A stretch of 64,000 nucleotides of DNA from Haloechinothrix alba. GTDB lineage: Bacteria; Actinomycetota; Actinomycetes; Mycobacteriales; Pseudonocardiaceae. Shown here in pieces: positions 16,393 to 28,428 of the stretch; within the stretch, counting starts at the first letter, position 1; every line of letters begins with the position of its first letter. The notes below the pieces were generated by a model. The model ran no database searches. It was not told the origin of the DNA and saw only the letters and a program-made list of their open reading frames with translations. The stretch covers positions 80,396 through 144,395 of the forward strand of contig NZ_FZNW01000015.1 in NCBI RefSeq assembly GCF_900188115.1, given 5' to 3'. Position numbers and translations under genes: made by a program.

Positions 16393-16979
16393 CGCCGATC
16401 CTCCTCGTCGTTCAACAGGCTGCGCAGGAACGCGTCCCCGGCGGACCCGCCCCGCTCGGACTCCGGCACCGTGCTCTCGGCGCTACCGGCGAACGACCTC
16501 CGGCCGACGTCCTCGTCGTCGAGTTCCGGCTGCCGTGCCGCACTGCCGCGAGAGCCCGTTGTCGGGCTGTCCCCCATCTGGGACCGCAGATCCTCCTTGC
16601 TGGTTCCGAGCGCCTGCGACTGGGCGTCGAGCAGCTGGTCCGCGGACCCGAACGGGGCACTCGAGGCCATGTGCGCGGCAACGATCCCGGCCTCCTCGCG
16701 CGCGGACTCGGCTACCGCCTGCTGCAAGGTGGCCATGATGGTGGCGGCGAGCGAGGCAGGCTGTTGCCGCATCGCCTCGTTACTGAGCTTCAGGTCCGTG
16801 ACCGAGCCACCCGGACCCGCGGTGACGGTCACGGAACGATCCGGAGCCGTCGCGCTCACCTCGAGCGAGCGGACCTCTTCCTGCATCTCGTCGACGGTCG
16901 AGAACGTGCTGTCGAGCTGCTGGATCTTGGACTTGAACTTGTCGAACTCCGCGACGAGCCGGTCGAACTCTGCTGACAC
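16389..16979 (-). CDS. YbaB/EbfC family protein (EspL-like)
   Basis: 196 residues from a GTG at 16979 (a TTG one codon earlier is possible). The YbaB core is visible: an N-terminal coiled helix, then the strands VRSLEVSATAP and VTVTAGPGGSVTDLKLS, then a helix with LAATIMATLQQAV. The acidic C-terminal 80 residues are probably disordered. YbaB proteins bind DNA or act as dimeric scaffolds; EspL in the mycobacterial ESX-1 locus is a YbaB relative next to secreted EspB. It heads the unit with the EspC-like and WXG genes, divergent from rpsL. Confidence 0.78.
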   Translation of the reverse strand: MSAEFDRLVAEFDKFKSKIQQLDSTFSTVDEMQEEVRSLEVSATAPDRSVTVTAGPGGSVTDLKLSNEAMRQQPASLAATIMATLQQAVAESAREEAGIVAAHMASSAPFGSADQLLDAQSQALGTSKEDLRSQMGDSPTTGSRGSAARQPELDDEDVGRRSFAGSAESTVPESERGGSAGDAFLRSLLNDEEDRR

Positions 16980-17093
16980 CAAAGCCCCCACGTGGTTTGT
17001 TGACGTACGTGCCGGAGGGTGACCCCCAGCCGTTCCCGGACGCACCTCATGGTGCCGCATCATCGCCGACCGTGGGGTAGGGTTCGGCTACTT

Positions 17094-17121
17094 TTGGTGG
17101 TCACCGCGAGGTTGGTATGAT
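17094..17121 (+). promoter_or_regulatory. Candidate promoter of the str operon (rpsL-rpsG-fusA-tuf)
   Basis: TTGGTG (17094-17099) and TATGAT (17116-17121) are 16 bases apart. Transcription from here would give a leader of about 280 bases before rpsL, unusually long for a ribosomal protein operon, with room for regulation. Confidence 0.5.
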
Positions 17122-17164
17122 CGTGACGCGCGGTGCTTGGTACGAAGTGCCCCCCGATGTGACC

Positions 17165-17178
17165 CCCTCATATGAGGG
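17165..17178. promoter_or_regulatory. Perfect 14-bp palindrome in the rpsL leader
   Basis: CCCTCATATGAGGG reads the same on both strands. It lies about 45 bases after the -10 hexamer of the candidate rpsL promoter. A protein operator is the simplest reading; a small RNA hairpin or chance are alternatives. Confidence 0.4.
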
Positions 17179-17403
17179 TAGGTATCTTTGACGTCTGTGC
17201 CCGGCGCTGTCGGGCCACTCCGTATGCCCGCTGGGCGCGCTCAGCCGTTCACAGGTGATCGTCTGGCGCGACACGGAGACCCCCTCGGATACCTCGAGCA
17301 AGTCGTATTCGACGTTCGGCCTACGAGCGGCCGACACGCCCGACCTCGGGGACCGAGGCCAAGGCGAGAAGCAATGACGTGAACGAAAGAGAAAGCTGGT
17401 CCA

Positions 17404-17778
17404 TTGCCCACCATCCAGCAGCTGGTCCGCAAGGGCCGCAACGACAAGGCTGCGAAGCTGAAGACCGCAGCGCTCAAGGGAAGCCCACAGCGTCGGGGTG
17501 TATGCACCCGTGTCTACACCACGACCCCTAAGAAGCCGAACTCGGCGCTGCGGAAGGTCGCACGTGTGAGGTTGACCAGTGGCATCGAGGTCACGGCTTA
17601 CATCCCTGGCGAGGGCCACAACCTGCAGGAGCACTCCATGGTGCTCGTGCGTGGTGGTCGAGTGAAGGATCTTCCCGGCGTTCGCTACAAGATCGTCCGC
17701 GGTTCGCTGGACACCCAGGGTGTGAAGAACCGCAAGCAGGCGCGCAGCCGGTACGGCGCAAAGAAGGAGAAGAGCTGA
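17404..17778 (+). CDS. rpsL: 30S ribosomal protein S12
   Basis: 124 residues, full length. It lies at the decoding centre and is needed for accuracy. Lys43 ([13 protein letters not shown]) and Lys88 (GGRVKDLPG) are the streptomycin-sensitive residues. The start is TTG with only a weak purine stretch (GAAAG) upstream. The stop overlaps the rpsG start (TGATG), so the two genes are coupled at the head of the str operon. Confidence 0.98.
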   Translation: MPTIQQLVRKGRNDKAAKLKTAALKGSPQRRGVCTRVYTTTPKKPNSALRKVARVRLTSGIEVTAYIPGEGHNLQEHSMVLVRGGRVKDLPGVRYKIVRGSLDTQGVKNRKQARSRYGAKKEKS

Positions 17779-18248
17779 TGCCCCGCAAGGGTCCGGCCCC
17801 GAAGCGGCCGGTGATCTCCGATCCCGTCTACAGTTCCCCGCTGGTGAGCCAGCTGGTCAACAAGGTGTTGCGAGACGGCAAGCGCTCACTCGCGGAGCGC
17901 ATCGTGTACGGGGCGCTCGAGGGCGCCCGGGAGAAGACCGGAACCGACCCGGTCATCACGCTCAAGCGGGCGTTGGACAACGTGAAGCCGACCCTCGAGG
18001 TGCGCAGCCGCCGGGTCGGTGGCGCCACCTACCAGGTTCCGGTGGAGGTGCGCGCCGGGCGTTCGACCACGCTCGCGCTCCGTTGGATCGTGCGCTACTC
18101 CAAGCAGCGCAGGGAGAAGACGATGAGCGAGCGCCTGCAGAACGAGCTGCTCGACGCGAGCAACGGCCTCGGGGCCAGCGTGAAGCGCCGCGAGGACACG
18201 CACAAGATGGCCGAATCGAACAAGGCATTCGCCCACTACCGTTGGTGA
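17778..18248 (+). CDS. rpsG: 30S ribosomal protein S7
   Basis: 156 residues, the standard length, starting [10 protein letters not shown] and ending KAFAHYRW as in other actinobacteria. S7 nucleates assembly of the 30S head by binding the 3' domain of 16S rRNA and is the autogenous repressor of the str operon in E. coli; whether that holds here is not visible. AAGGAGA lies seven bases before the ATG, which overlaps the rpsL stop. Confidence 0.98.
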   Translation: MPRKGPAPKRPVISDPVYSSPLVSQLVNKVLRDGKRSLAERIVYGALEGAREKTGTDPVITLKRALDNVKPTLEVRSRRVGGATYQVPVEVRAGRSTTLALRWIVRYSKQRREKTMSERLQNELLDASNGLGASVKRREDTHKMAESNKAFAHYRW

Positions 18249-18309
18249 CCGCCGTTCCCGACCGGGCACACACCGGTCGGGATTCACGCTGAAGACAGGG
18301 GAAACTCTC

Positions 18310-20412
18310 GTGGCACGCGACGTGCTGACCGACCTCAACAAGGTCCGGAACATCGGCATCATGGCGCATATCGATGCCGGCAAGACCACAACCACCGAGC
18401 GGATCCTGTTCTACACCGGGATCAACTACAAGATCGGCGAGGTGCACGACGGCGCCGCGACGATGGACTGGATGGAAGAGGAGCAGAGCAGGGGCATCAC
18501 CATCACCTCTGCGGCTACCACGACCTTCTGGGGTGACTACCAGGTCAACATCATCGATACGCCGGGGCACGTCGACTTCACCGTCGAGGTGGAGCGCTCG
18601 CTGCGGGTGTTGGACGGCGCCGTCGCGGTGTTCGACGGTAAGGAAGGCGTGGAGCCCCAGTCCGAGCAGGTCTGGCGCCAGGCGGACAAGTACGAGGTAC
18701 CGCGGGTTTGCTTCATCAACAAAATGGACAAGCTGGGCGCGGACTTCTACTTCACCGTCGGCACGATCTCCGACCGCCTCGGCGCGCGCCCGCTGGTGAT
18801 CCAGCTACCCATCGGCTCGGAGTCCGACTTCGAGGGTGTCGTCGACCTGGTGTCGATGAAGTCCTTCACCTGGCGCGGTGACGTGCAGAAGGGCGAGAAG
18901 TACGAGATCGAGGACATCCCCTCCGATCTCGTCGAGACGGCGAACAAGTACCGCGAGCAGCTCGTGGAGGCTGTCGCGGAGACCGACGAGGCCCTGCTGG
19001 ACAAGTACTTCAGTGGTGGGGAGCTCACCGAGGACGAGATCAAGGCGGGTATCCGCTCGTTGACCGTCAACCGGGAAGCGTTCCCGGTGCTGTGTGGCTC
19101 GGCGTTCAAGAACAAGGGCGTGCAGCCCATGCTCGACGCGGTGGTCGATTACCTTCCGTCCCCGCTCGATGTGCCGGCGGTGGAGGGCAAGCTGCCGGAC
19201 AGCGACACCGGGGTGACACGGAATGCCGACACCACCGAGCCGTTCGCGGCGCTGGCGTTCAAGGTCGCCGCGCACCCGTTCTTCGGCAAACTCACCTACA
19301 TGCGCGTGTACTCCGGCAAGATCAGCTCCGGCACGCAGGTGTTCAACGCCAGCAGGGGGCGTAAGGAGCGCATCGGCAAGCTCTTCCAGATGCACTCCAA
19401 CAAGGAGAATCCTGTGGAAGAGGCTCAGGCCGGGCACATCTACGCCGTGCAGGGCCTCAAGGAGACCACCACCGGTGACACGCTGTCGGAGATCGGCAAC
19501 CCGGTGGTACTCGAGTCCATGACCTTCCCCGAGCCGGTCATCTCGGTCGCGATCGAACCGAAGACTCGCTCGGACCAGGAGAAGCTGTCCACCGCCATTC
19601 AGAAGTTGGCGGAAGAGGACCCGACGTTCCGGGTCCACCTGGACGAGGAGACCGGTCAGACGATCGTCTCCGGCATGGGCGAGCTCCACCTCGACGTGCT
19701 TGTGCACAGGATGAAGTCCGACTTCAAGGTCGAGGCCAACATCGGTAAGCCGCAGGTTGCTTACCGGGAGACCATCCGGAAGCCGGTCGAAGGGCACGAG
19801 TACACGCACAAGAAGCAGACGGGTGGTTCGGGCCAGTTCGCCCGGGTGATCATCAACCTGGACCCGCTCGAGACCTCTGCGGACGGTGCGCTCTACGAGT
19901 TCGACAACAAGATCACCGGTGGCCGTGTCCCGAAGGAGTTCATCCCTTCGGTCGACGAGGGTGCTCAGGACGCCATGCAGTACGGCGTGTTGGCCGGCTA
20001 CCCGCTCGTCGGGGTCAAGGTGACCTTGGTGGACGGTGCATACCACGAGGTCGACTCTTCTGAGATGGCATTCAAGGTCGCTGGTTCGATGGCGCTGAAG
20101 GAAGCCGTTCAGAAGGCCAAACCGGTACTGCTGGAACCGCTGATGGCGGTCGAGGTGACGACGCCCGAGGAATACATGGGCGAAGTCATCGGCGATCTGA
20201 ACTCTCGCCGTGGTCATGTTCAGGCCATGGAGGAGCGTTCGGGAACTCGTGTCGTGAAGGCACTGGCTCCGCTGTCGGAGATGTTCGGGTACGTCGGCGA
20301 CCTGCGATCGAAGACTCAGGGTCGGGCGAACTACTCGATGCACTTCGATTCCTACGGCGAGGTTCCCAGCAACGTGGCGAAGGAAATCATCGCCAAGGCG
20401 ACGGGGGAGTAG
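18310..20412 (+). CDS. fusA: Elongation factor G
   Basis: 700 residues, all five domains. The P-loop ([12 protein letters not shown]), switch II (DTPGHVDFT) and NKMD guanine-recognition motifs are intact. It drives translocation of tRNA and mRNA and, with RRF, ribosome recycling. The GTG start follows AGGGGAA by six bases. It is third in the str operon, 61 bases after rpsG and 127 bases before tuf. Only one EF-G gene is in this window. Confidence 0.98.
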   Translation: MARDVLTDLNKVRNIGIMAHIDAGKTTTTERILFYTGINYKIGEVHDGAATMDWMEEEQSRGITITSAATTTFWGDYQVNIIDTPGHVDFTVEVERSLRVLDGAVAVFDGKEGVEPQSEQVWRQADKYEVPRVCFINKMDKLGADFYFTVGTISDRLGARPLVIQLPIGSESDFEGVVDLVSMKSFTWRGDVQKGEKYEIEDIPSDLVETANKYREQLVEAVAETDEALLDKYFSGGELTEDEIKAGIRSLTVNREAFPVLCGSAFKNKGVQPMLDAVVDYLPSPLDVPAVEGKLPDSDTGVTRNADTTEPFAALAFKVAAHPFFGKLTYMRVYSGKISSGTQVFNASRGRKERIGKLFQMHSNKENPVEEAQAGHIYAVQGLKETTTGDTLSEIGNPVVLESMTFPEPVISVAIEPKTRSDQEKLSTAIQKLAEEDPTFRVHLDEETGQTIVSGMGELHLDVLVHRMKSDFKVEANIGKPQVAYRETIRKPVEGHEYTHKKQTGGSGQFARVIINLDPLETSADGALYEFDNKITGGRVPKEFIPSVDEGAQDAMQYGVLAGYPLVGVKVTLVDGAYHEVDSSEMAFKVAGSMALKEAVQKAKPVLLEPLMAVEVTTPEEYMGEVIGDLNSRRGHVQAMEERSGTRVVKALAPLSEMFGYVGDLRSKTQGRANYSMHFDSYGEVPSNVAKEIIAKATGE

Positions 20413-20539
20413 AACCCCAGAGCCCCGCGGGCGGAGGGGTCCTCCCTAAGGTCCGCACAACACCGACCAGACAGATAGCGCCGGCCGATGTCACGAGTCG
20501 ACGGCGCGAGCACGAGTACAAGTCCAGGAGGACATTCCA

Positions 20540-21733
<1,194 letters not shown>

Positions 21734-21738
21734 CTCAC

Positions 21739-21768
21739 GGGCTGAGGCGGCCGGTGCCGCCTCAGCCC
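21739..21768 (+). terminator. First terminator hairpin after tuf
   Basis: A perfect 13-bp stem (21739-21751 with 21756-21768) with a four-base loop starts five bases after the tuf stop. No T-tract follows, as is common in high-GC actinobacteria. Confidence 0.85.
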
Positions 21769-21771
21769 GAT

Positions 21772-21805
21772 CCCGGAACCGGGGGCGGTGACCCCCGGTT
21801 CCGGG
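21772..21805 (+). terminator. Second terminator hairpin after tuf
   Basis: A perfect 14-bp stem (21772-21785 with 21792-21805) and six-base loop stands only three bases after the first hairpin. Two adjacent strong stems suggest a need to isolate the highly expressed str operon from the S10 operon. Confidence 0.85.
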
Positions 21806-22154
21806 TGGCAACACTCGATATGCGAAACTATGAGGGTTGCTCGGCACAGGGCGGCCGGTTCGCGGAACGCGGCCGCCTGTGTGTGAGTAACCGTGGGGTC
21901 GTCGGCCGCCGTCTTGTGCGAGGCCACGATCCAGGAGTGCTTCCGGATCGGAACACTCCTCACTGACACGACTTACCTGGCACGCCGACGAGTTGTCGCG
22001 GTTCTGCGTGTGCGTCAGGCGCGACACGCCCGACCGCGTGGACCGGAGGTCCTCTCGTTGACGTGCGGAAACCAGGCCCCGCGTGCGGAAAGTGTGTGCG
22101 CGGGTTCCTGGGGACAGTTAGCGGCACGAGACTGATAAGGAATGAGCTGCCACC
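21806..22154. other. Gap between the str and S10 operons
   Basis: 349 bases without a supported gene. A further imperfect hairpin (21850-21857 with 21870-21877) lies in the first part. A promoter for the S10 operon must be here, but I saw no -35/-10 pair good enough to name. AAGGAATGAG (about 22138-22147) is the probable rpsJ ribosome site. Confidence 0.6.
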
Positions 22155-22460
22155 ATGGCGGGACAGAAGATCCGCATCCGGCTCAAGGCCTATGACCACG
22201 AAGCGATCGATACGAGCGCGCGCAAGATCGTCGAGACGGTGACGCGTACCGGTGCGAACGTGGTCGGGCCGGTGCCGCTGCCGACCGAGAAGAACGTCTA
22301 CTGCGTCATCCGCTCGCCGCACAAGTACAAGGACTCGCGCGAGCACTTCGAGATGCGCACGCACAAGCGTCTGATCGACATCGTCGATCCGACCCCGAAG
22401 ACGGTCGATGCGCTCATGCGGATCGACCTTCCGGCAAGCGTCGACGTCAACATCCAATAA
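22155..22460 (+). CDS. rpsJ: 30S ribosomal protein S10
   Basis: 101 residues, standard size, beginning [17 protein letters not shown]10 is a 30S head protein and also acts as NusE in antitermination. It is the first gene of the S10 operon (rpsJ-rplC-rplD-rplW-rplB-rpsS-rplV-rpsC-rplP-rpmC-rpsQ), in the canonical order. The ATG is the only plausible start, with AAGGA about 12 bases upstream. Confidence 0.98.
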   Translation: MAGQKIRIRLKAYDHEAIDTSARKIVETVTRTGANVVGPVPLPTEKNVYCVIRSPHKYKDSREHFEMRTHKRLIDIVDPTPKTVDALMRIDLPASVDVNIQ

Positions 22461-22490
22461 GCGCAGCGCAGCGGCGGAGATTTGAGACTC

Positions 22491-23147
22491 ATGTCTGACA
22501 GGCAAGTGAAGGGCATTCTGGGCACCAAGCTCGGTATGACCCAGCTCTTCGACGAGCGGAACCGGGTCGTCCCGGTGACCGTCGTCAAGGCTGGTCCGAA
22601 CGTGGTTACCCAGGTGCGGAACAAGGACAACGACGGTTACTCGGCCGTGCAGCTGGCCTTCGGCACCGTTGATCCGCGCAAGGTCAACAAGCCGAAGTCC
22701 GGTCATTTCGAGAAGGCAGGCGTGACACCTCGGCGCCACATCGTGGAGCTGCGGACCTCGGACGCGGACAGCTACGAGGTCGGCCAGGAGATCACCGCCG
22801 AGCTGTTCGAGGCAGGCTCGACCGTCGACATCACGGGAACCAGCAAGGGCAAAGGGTTCGCGGGCACCATCAAGCGGCACGGGTTCTCGCGGCAGGGAGC
22901 CAGCCACGGTACGCAAGCCGTGCACCGCAAGCCGGGCGCCATCGGCGGGGCCGCGACACCTGGTCGCGTGTTCAAGGGCAAGAAGATGCCCGGTCGTATG
23001 GGCAACAGCAAGGTCACCACGCAGGGCCTGACCGTGCACGACGTGCGTGCGGACGACGGATTGCTCCTGATCAAGGGTGCCGTTCCGGGCCCGAAGGGTG
23101 GACTCGTGTTGGTCAAGTCCGCCGCGAAGGGTGGTGTGCAGGCATGA
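22491..23147 (+). CDS. rplC: 50S ribosomal protein L3
   Basis: 218 residues from the ATG at 22491 ([20 protein letters not shown]), which matches the family N-terminus; the TTG at 22482 would add three residues and sits closer to GGCGGAG. L3 binds 23S rRNA near the peptidyl transferase centre and its long loop ([13 protein letters not shown]) is intact. The stop overlaps rplD (ATGA). Confidence 0.97.
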   Translation: MSDRQVKGILGTKLGMTQLFDERNRVVPVTVVKAGPNVVTQVRNKDNDGYSAVQLAFGTVDPRKVNKPKSGHFEKAGVTPRRHIVELRTSDADSYEVGQEITAELFEAGSTVDITGTSKGKGFAGTIKRHGFSRQGASHGTQAVHRKPGAIGGAATPGRVFKGKKMPGRMGNSKVTTQGLTVHDVRADDGLLLIKGAVPGPKGGLVLVKSAAKGGVQA

Positions 23148-23815
23148 GCACGATCGAGGTGAAGAGCCCCGCCGGTAAGCCCGACGGCACCGTCGAGCTA
23201 CCCGACGAGGTCTTCGACGCGCAGGCGAACATCCCGTTGATGCACCAGGTGGTCACAGCTCAGCTGGCGGCCGCGCGGCAGGGCACGCACGACACCAAGA
23301 CACGCGGCGAGACTCGAGGCGGCGGCAAGAAGCCGTACCGGCAGAAGGGCACCGGCCGCGCACGGCAGGGCTCCACCCGGGCCCCGCAGTTCGTCGGCGG
23401 CGGCACCGTGCACGGGCCGACTCCGCGCGACTACAGCCAGCGGACGCCGAAGAAGATGAAGGCGGCGGCGCTCCGTGGCGCACTGTCCGACCGGGCGAGG
23501 GCAGGCCAGGTACACGTGATCAGCGAGCTGGTCGGTGGTGAGCAGCCGTCGACCAAGACCGCGAAGGCGGCCATCGCCGCCGTCTCCGAGGCCAAGCGTG
23601 TGCTGGTGGTACTCGACCGCACGGACAAGTCCGCCTGGCTGTCCGCGCGGAACCTGCCGTACGTCCACTTGATCACTCCGGACCAGCTCAACACCTATGA
23701 CGTGCTGGTCAACGACGACGTGATCTTCACAAAGTCCGCGCTCGAGGCCTTCCTGTCCGGTTCCGCATCGGGCAAGACCCGCACGAGCGACGCCGAAGGG
23801 AGTGACGAGCAGTGA
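23144..23815 (+). CDS. rplD: 50S ribosomal protein L4
   Basis: 223 residues. The extended exit-tunnel loop ([20 protein letters not shown]) that lines the macrolide-binding part of the tunnel is complete. L4 represses the S10 operon in E. coli. The C-terminus carries a short Ser/Glu-rich extension. It overlaps rplC at the start and rplW at the stop (GTGA). Confidence 0.98.
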   Translation: MSTIEVKSPAGKPDGTVELPDEVFDAQANIPLMHQVVTAQLAAARQGTHDTKTRGETRGGGKKPYRQKGTGRARQGSTRAPQFVGGGTVHGPTPRDYSQRTPKKMKAAALRGALSDRARAGQVHVISELVGGEQPSTKTAKAAIAAVSEAKRVLVVLDRTDKSAWLSARNLPYVHLITPDQLNTYDVLVNDDVIFTKSALEAFLSGSASGKTRTSDAEGSDEQ

Positions 23816-24120
23816 GCAGCGTGGCGATCCCGGATCATCGCGACGTGCTGATCGCGCCGGTCATCTCCGAGAAGTCCTACGGGCTGCTCGAGGAGAACAA
23901 GTACACGTTCCTTGTCCGCCCGGACGCCAACAAGACGCAGATCAAGATCGCGGTCGAGAAGGTCTTCGACGTCAAGGTCGTCGGCGTGAACACGCTCAAC
24001 CGGCAGGGCAAGCGTAAGCGGACCAGGTTGGGATACGGCAAGCGGAAGGACACCAAGCAAGCCGTGGTGACCCTGTCCGCGGACAGCAAGCCGATCGAGA
24101 TATTCGGCTCAGCCGTCTAG
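23812..24120 (+). CDS. rplW: 50S ribosomal protein L23
   Basis: 102 residues. L23 sits at the tunnel exit and is the docking site for trigger factor and SRP. The signature APVISEKSY and the basic loop [17 protein letters not shown] are present. The GTG start overlaps the rplD stop, with GGGAGTGACGAG as the ribosome site inside rplD. Confidence 0.97.
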   Translation: MSSVAIPDHRDVLIAPVISEKSYGLLEENKYTFLVRPDANKTQIKIAVEKVFDVKVVGVNTLNRQGKRKRTRLGYGKRKDTKQAVVTLSADSKPIEIFGSAV

Positions 24121-24140
24121 AGGGTGAGGACTGCGTAGAA

Positions 24141-24974
<834 letters not shown>

Positions 24975-24992
24975 GCAGGGAGGTAATCGCAT

Positions 24993-25274
24993 ATGCCACG
25001 CAGCCTCAAGAAGGGCCCGTTCGTGGACGGCCACCTGCTCAAGAAGGTGGACGCGCTGAACGAGTCCGGCAAGAAGACCGTGATCAAGACGTGGTCGCGC
25101 CGGTCGACCGTCACGCCCGACTTCCTCGGGCACACGATTGCCGTGCACGACGGGCGTAAGCATGTCCCGGTGTTCATCACCGAGGCGATGGTCGGTCACA
25201 AGCTCGGGGAGTTCGCGCCGACGCGGACATTCAAGGGCCACGTCAAGGACGACCGGAAGTCACGCCGCCGCTGA
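24993..25274 (+). CDS. rpsS: 30S ribosomal protein S19
   Basis: 93 residues, canonical: [19 protein letters not shown] to [13 protein letters not shown]19 forms the head of the 30S subunit with S13. GGGAGG lies nine bases before the ATG. Fifth in the usual S10-operon order after rplB. Confidence 0.98.
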   Translation: MPRSLKKGPFVDGHLLKKVDALNESGKKTVIKTWSRRSTVTPDFLGHTIAVHDGRKHVPVFITEAMVGHKLGEFAPTRTFKGHVKDDRKSRRR

Positions 25275-25333
25275 GCGGGCACGAAGGCAGTGTGCGGGCC
25301 AGTTCCGCACCCGAGAGCAAGAAGGAAGCAGCG

Positions 25334-25801
25334 ATGAACGCCCAAGTGAACGCTACGGACACGGCAGTGTCGGAATCAGAGCTGCCTACCGCCGTGGCGC
25401 GGGCTCGCTTCGTCCGTGACTCGCCGATGAAGGTGCGCCGGGTGATCGAGCTGATCAAGGGTCGCAGCGCCAACGAGGCCTTGGCCGTGCTCCGGTTCGC
25501 CCCGCAGACGGCCAGCAAGCAGCTGGCCAAGGTGGTCGCCAGTGCCGTCGCCAACGCGGAGAACAACCTCGGTCTCGACCCGGACACGCTGTGGATCCGT
25601 AACGCCACCGCGGACGAGGGGCCGACGCTCAAGCGGATCCGGCCGCGCGCGCAGGGACGTGCGTACCGGATCAGGCGGCGCACGAGCCACATCACCGTCG
25701 TTGTCGAGTCCCGCCCCAAGGGCGAGCCGACCAAGAGGAAGAACAAGAAGAAGCAGTCCGGCGCGAAGGCCGATGACAGCGTGAAGGCAGGTGGCCAGTA
25801 G
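25334..25801 (+). CDS. rplV: 50S ribosomal protein L22
   Basis: 155 residues from the ATG at 25334, which has GAAGGAAG upstream; the frame is open 14 codons earlier but without family similarity. The beta-hairpin that reaches into the exit tunnel ([19 protein letters not shown]) is intact. The C-terminus has a Lys-rich extension. The TAG stop overlaps the rpsC GTG (TAGTG). Confidence 0.97.
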   Translation: MNAQVNATDTAVSESELPTAVARARFVRDSPMKVRRVIELIKGRSANEALAVLRFAPQTASKQLAKVVASAVANAENNLGLDPDTLWIRNATADEGPTLKRIRPRAQGRAYRIRRRTSHITVVVESRPKGEPTKRKNKKKQSGAKADDSVKAGGQ

Positions 25802-26685
25802 TGGGCCAGAAGATCAACCCGCACGGCTTCCGGCTGGGCATCACCACCGACTGGAAGTCCCGCTGGTACGCCGACAAGCAGTACGCGGACTATGTCGCCG
25901 AGGACGTCAAGATCCGCAAGCTGCTCTCGACGGGCATGGAGCGCGCGGGTATCTCGAAGGTCGAGATCGAGCGGACCCGGGACAGGGTGCGTGTGGACAT
26001 CCACACCGCGCGGCCCGGCATCGTGATCGGCCGTCGAGGCGCCGAGGCGGACCGTATCAGGGGCTCGTTGGAGAAGCTCACCGGTAAGCAGGTGCAGCTC
26101 AACATTCTCGAGGTGAAGAACCCCGAGGCGGACGCCCAGCTGGTCGCCCAGGGAATCGCCGAGCAGCTGTCGAACCGTGTCGCCTTCCGCCGTGCGATGC
26201 GCAAGGCCATCCAGACCACGATGCGGTCACCGCAGGTGAAGGGCATCCGCGTACAGTGCAGCGGTCGCCTCGGCGGCGCGGAGATGTCGCGCTCCGAGCA
26301 CTACCGTGATGGTCGTGTTCCGCTGCACACGCTGCGTGCCGACATCGACTACGGCTTCTTCGAGGCCCGTACGACGTTCGGCCGTATCGGCGTCAAGGTC
26401 TGGATCTACAAGGGCGATCTGGTCGGCGGCTTGAAGGCGCGCGAGGCGCGTGACTCGGCTGCTGCCTCGGAGCGGGCGCCGCGCAAGGAGCGGGGTGAGC
26501 GTTCGGGCCGTGGCCGCCGCTCGGGAGCAGCGGGCACCACCGCTTCCGGCACCGAGTCCAGCCGTTCGGCTGCCGAGGAGGCCAAGCAGACACGGACGAG
26601 CCAGGACGCCGCCATCGACGCCGCGCCCGAGGTCGCCGACAAGGCGGGCGAGGCCGGCTCCACAGACGAGAACGGGGAGGGCTGA
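25801..26685 (+). CDS. rpsC: 30S ribosomal protein S3 with extended tail
   Basis: 294 residues; the KH domain ([15 protein letters not shown]) and the C-terminal S3 domain end at about residue 215, and the remaining ~80 residues are a Ser/Arg/Ala then Glu/Asp-rich tail that is probably disordered. S3 lines the mRNA entry channel. Tails here are typical of actinobacteria but this one is long. The GTG start overlaps the rplV stop. Confidence 0.98.
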   Translation: MGQKINPHGFRLGITTDWKSRWYADKQYADYVAEDVKIRKLLSTGMERAGISKVEIERTRDRVRVDIHTARPGIVIGRRGAEADRIRGSLEKLTGKQVQLNILEVKNPEADAQLVAQGIAEQLSNRVAFRRAMRKAIQTTMRSPQVKGIRVQCSGRLGGAEMSRSEHYRDGRVPLHTLRADIDYGFFEARTTFGRIGVKVWIYKGDLVGGLKAREARDSAAASERAPRKERGERSGRGRRSGAAGTTASGTESSRSAAEEAKQTRTSQDAAIDAAPEVADKAGEAGSTDENGEG

Positions 26686-26688
26686 GTA

Positions 26689-27111
26689 GTGCTCATCCCA
26701 CGCAAGGTCAGGTACCGCAAGCAGCATGCGCCGAAACGGAGCGGGCGAGCCAAGGGCGGCACCAGCGTGAGCTTCGGCGAGTACGGTATTCAGGCGCTCG
26801 AGCACGGTTACGTGACGAACAGGCAGATCGAGTCGGCACGTATCGCCATGACGCGGCACGTCAAGCGTGGCGGGAAGATCTGGATCAATATCTTCCCCGA
26901 CCGGCCGCTGACGAAGAAACCCGCGGAGACCCGCATGGGTTCGGGCAAGGGCTCGCCGGAGTGGTGGGTCGCGAACGTCAAGCCGGGGCGCGTGATGTTC
27001 GAGATGAGCTTCCCCAACGAGCCGATGGCCAAGGAAGCGCTGCGTCGGGCGATTCACAAGCTGCCGATGAAGTGCCGGATCGTGACCCGTGAAGGTGGTG
27101 AGTTCCAGTGA
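26689..27111 (+). CDS. rplP: 50S ribosomal protein L16
   Basis: 140 residues, standard. L16 binds near the A site and stabilises tRNA. The motif [17 protein letters not shown], with the Arg/Lys-rich start [13 protein letters not shown], is intact. The start is a GTG with GGGAGGGC upstream at the end of rpsC. The stop overlaps the rpmC GTG. Confidence 0.98.
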   Translation: MLIPRKVRYRKQHAPKRSGRAKGGTSVSFGEYGIQALEHGYVTNRQIESARIAMTRHVKRGGKIWINIFPDRPLTKKPAETRMGSGKGSPEWWVANVKPGRVMFEMSFPNEPMAKEALRRAIHKLPMKCRIVTREGGEFQ

Positions 27112-27368
27112 GCAAGACGGGCGGAGGAGTTGCCGCTTCGGAACTGCGTGAGCTCACTTCCGAGGAGCTTGTACTGCGGTTGAAGGAGTCCAAAGAGGAG
27201 CTGTTCAACCTCCGGTTCCAGATGGCGACAGGTCAGCTGGACAACAACCGGCGGCTGCGGACGGTCCGTACGGACATCGCGCGGATCTACACGGTCATGC
27301 GCGAGCGTGAGCTTGGACTTTCCCTTTCCCCTGACGAGGTAGACACCGAAGAGGACGCCACCGTATGA
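27108..27368 (+). CDS. rpmC: 50S ribosomal protein L29
   Basis: 86 residues with the L29 helical hairpin ([20 protein letters not shown], then [18 protein letters not shown]). It lies near the tunnel exit next to L23. GTGA overlap at the start and ATGA overlap at the stop keep it coupled to rplP and rpsQ. Confidence 0.97.
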   Translation: MSKTGGGVAASELRELTSEELVLRLKESKEELFNLRFQMATGQLDNNRRLRTVRTDIARIYTVMRERELGLSLSPDEVDTEEDATV

Positions 27369-27664
27369 GCGAGCAGCAGATCGAGAAGAAGCCTGCGCAG
27401 AAGGTCGATTCCGGCCGTAACTACCGGAAGGTTCGGCAGGGTCTCGTCGTCTCGGACAAGATGAACAAGACGATCACCGTCGAGCTCGAGGACCGCAAGA
27501 AGCACTCGCTGTACGGCAAGATCATGCGCTCGACCAAGCGAGTCAAGGCGCACGACGAGGAGAACACGGCCGGCCCGGGCGACAGGGTGCTCATCATGGA
27601 GACCCGCCCGATGTCGGCGACGAAGCGTTGGCGGCTCGTACGAGTCGTCGAGCAGGCCAAGTAA
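27365..27664 (+). CDS. rpsQ: 30S ribosomal protein S17
   Basis: 99 residues with the OB-fold signature [18 protein letters not shown]17 is an early 16S-binding protein. It ends the S10 operon; the next gene rplN follows after 80 bases without an obvious terminator, so read-through into the spc genes is likely. Confidence 0.97.
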   Translation: MSEQQIEKKPAQKVDSGRNYRKVRQGLVVSDKMNKTITVELEDRKKHSLYGKIMRSTKRVKAHDEENTAGPGDRVLIMETRPMSATKRWRLVRVVEQAK

Positions 27665-27744
27665 CAAGCAGGGGGCAGTAAGCCCCGCAAGTTCCGCAAG
27701 GCTCGGGCGAGAACCGAGAACCGGCGAGACACACAGGAGTTGAC

Positions 27745-28113
27745 GTGATCCAGCAGGAGTCGCGACTACGCGTCGCCGACAACACGGGTGCGAAGGAGAT
27801 CCTGACCATCCGTGTGCTCGGTGGCTCCGGACGACGCTACGCGAGCATCGGCGATGTCATCGTCGCCACCGTGAAAGACGCCATGCCTGGGGCCAACGTA
27901 AAGCGGGGCGATGTGGTCAAGGCCGTCATCGTCCGCACGGTGAAGGAGAAGCGTCGCCAGGACGGCTCCTACATCCGGTTCGACGAGAACGCCGCTGTGC
28001 TCATCAAGAACGACAACGACCCACGCGGTACTCGTATCTTCGGACCTGTTGGCCGCGAGCTGCGCGATCGCAAGTTCATGAAGATCATTTCGCTCGCACC
28101 GGAGGTGTTGTAG
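27745..28113 (+). CDS. rplN: 50S ribosomal protein L14
   Basis: 122 residues, exact family length, starting [19 protein letters not shown]14 contacts 16S rRNA in bridge B8. CAGGAG lies six bases before the GTG start. It opens the spc gene set, with rplX starting directly after its stop. Confidence 0.98.
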   Translation: MIQQESRLRVADNTGAKEILTIRVLGGSGRRYASIGDVIVATVKDAMPGANVKRGDVVKAVIVRTVKEKRRQDGSYIRFDENAAVLIKNDNDPRGTRIFGPVGRELRDRKFMKIISLAPEVL

Positions 28114-28428
28114 GTGAAGGTGCGTAAGGGCGACACGGTCCAGGTCATCGCCGGTAAGGACAAGGGCGCCAAGGGCAAGGTGATCCATTCCTACCCCGAG
28201 GACAACAAGGTTCTCGTCGAGGGCGTCAACCGGATCAAGAAGCACACCCGCATCAGCCAGACGCAACGGGGCGGCCAGTCGGGCGGGATCGTGACGCAGG
28301 AAGCGCCGATCCACGTGTCCAACGTGCAGGTTGTCGATGCGGACGGTAAGCCGACGAGGGTCGGCTACCGCTTCGATGAGGAAGGCAAGAAGGTTCGCGT
28401 CTCGCGTAGGACGGGTGAGGACATCTGA
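28114..28428 (+). CDS. rplX: 50S ribosomal protein L24
   Basis: 104 residues with the KOW motif ([16 protein letters not shown]). L24 initiates 50S assembly. The GTG directly follows the rplN stop with no spacer and uses GGAGGTG inside the end of rplN. The TGA stop overlaps the ATG of rplE. Confidence 0.97.
   Translation: MKVRKGDTVQVIAGKDKGAKGKVIHSYPEDNKVLVEGVNRIKKHTRISQTQRGGQSGGIVTQEAPIHVSNVQVVDADGKPTRVGYRFDEEGKKVRVSRRTGEDI

Larger units (their letters stand above)
16980..17403. other. Divergent intergenic region upstream of rpsL and the YbaB-like gene
   Basis: 424 bases without a supported gene. It holds the candidate rpsL promoter (17094-17121), a perfect 14-bp palindrome (17165-17178) inside the would-be leader, and about 280 transcribed bases before the rpsL start. 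A frame antisense to rpsL crosses this area but has no coding features. No promoter for the minus-strand unit was evident. Confidence 0.6.
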
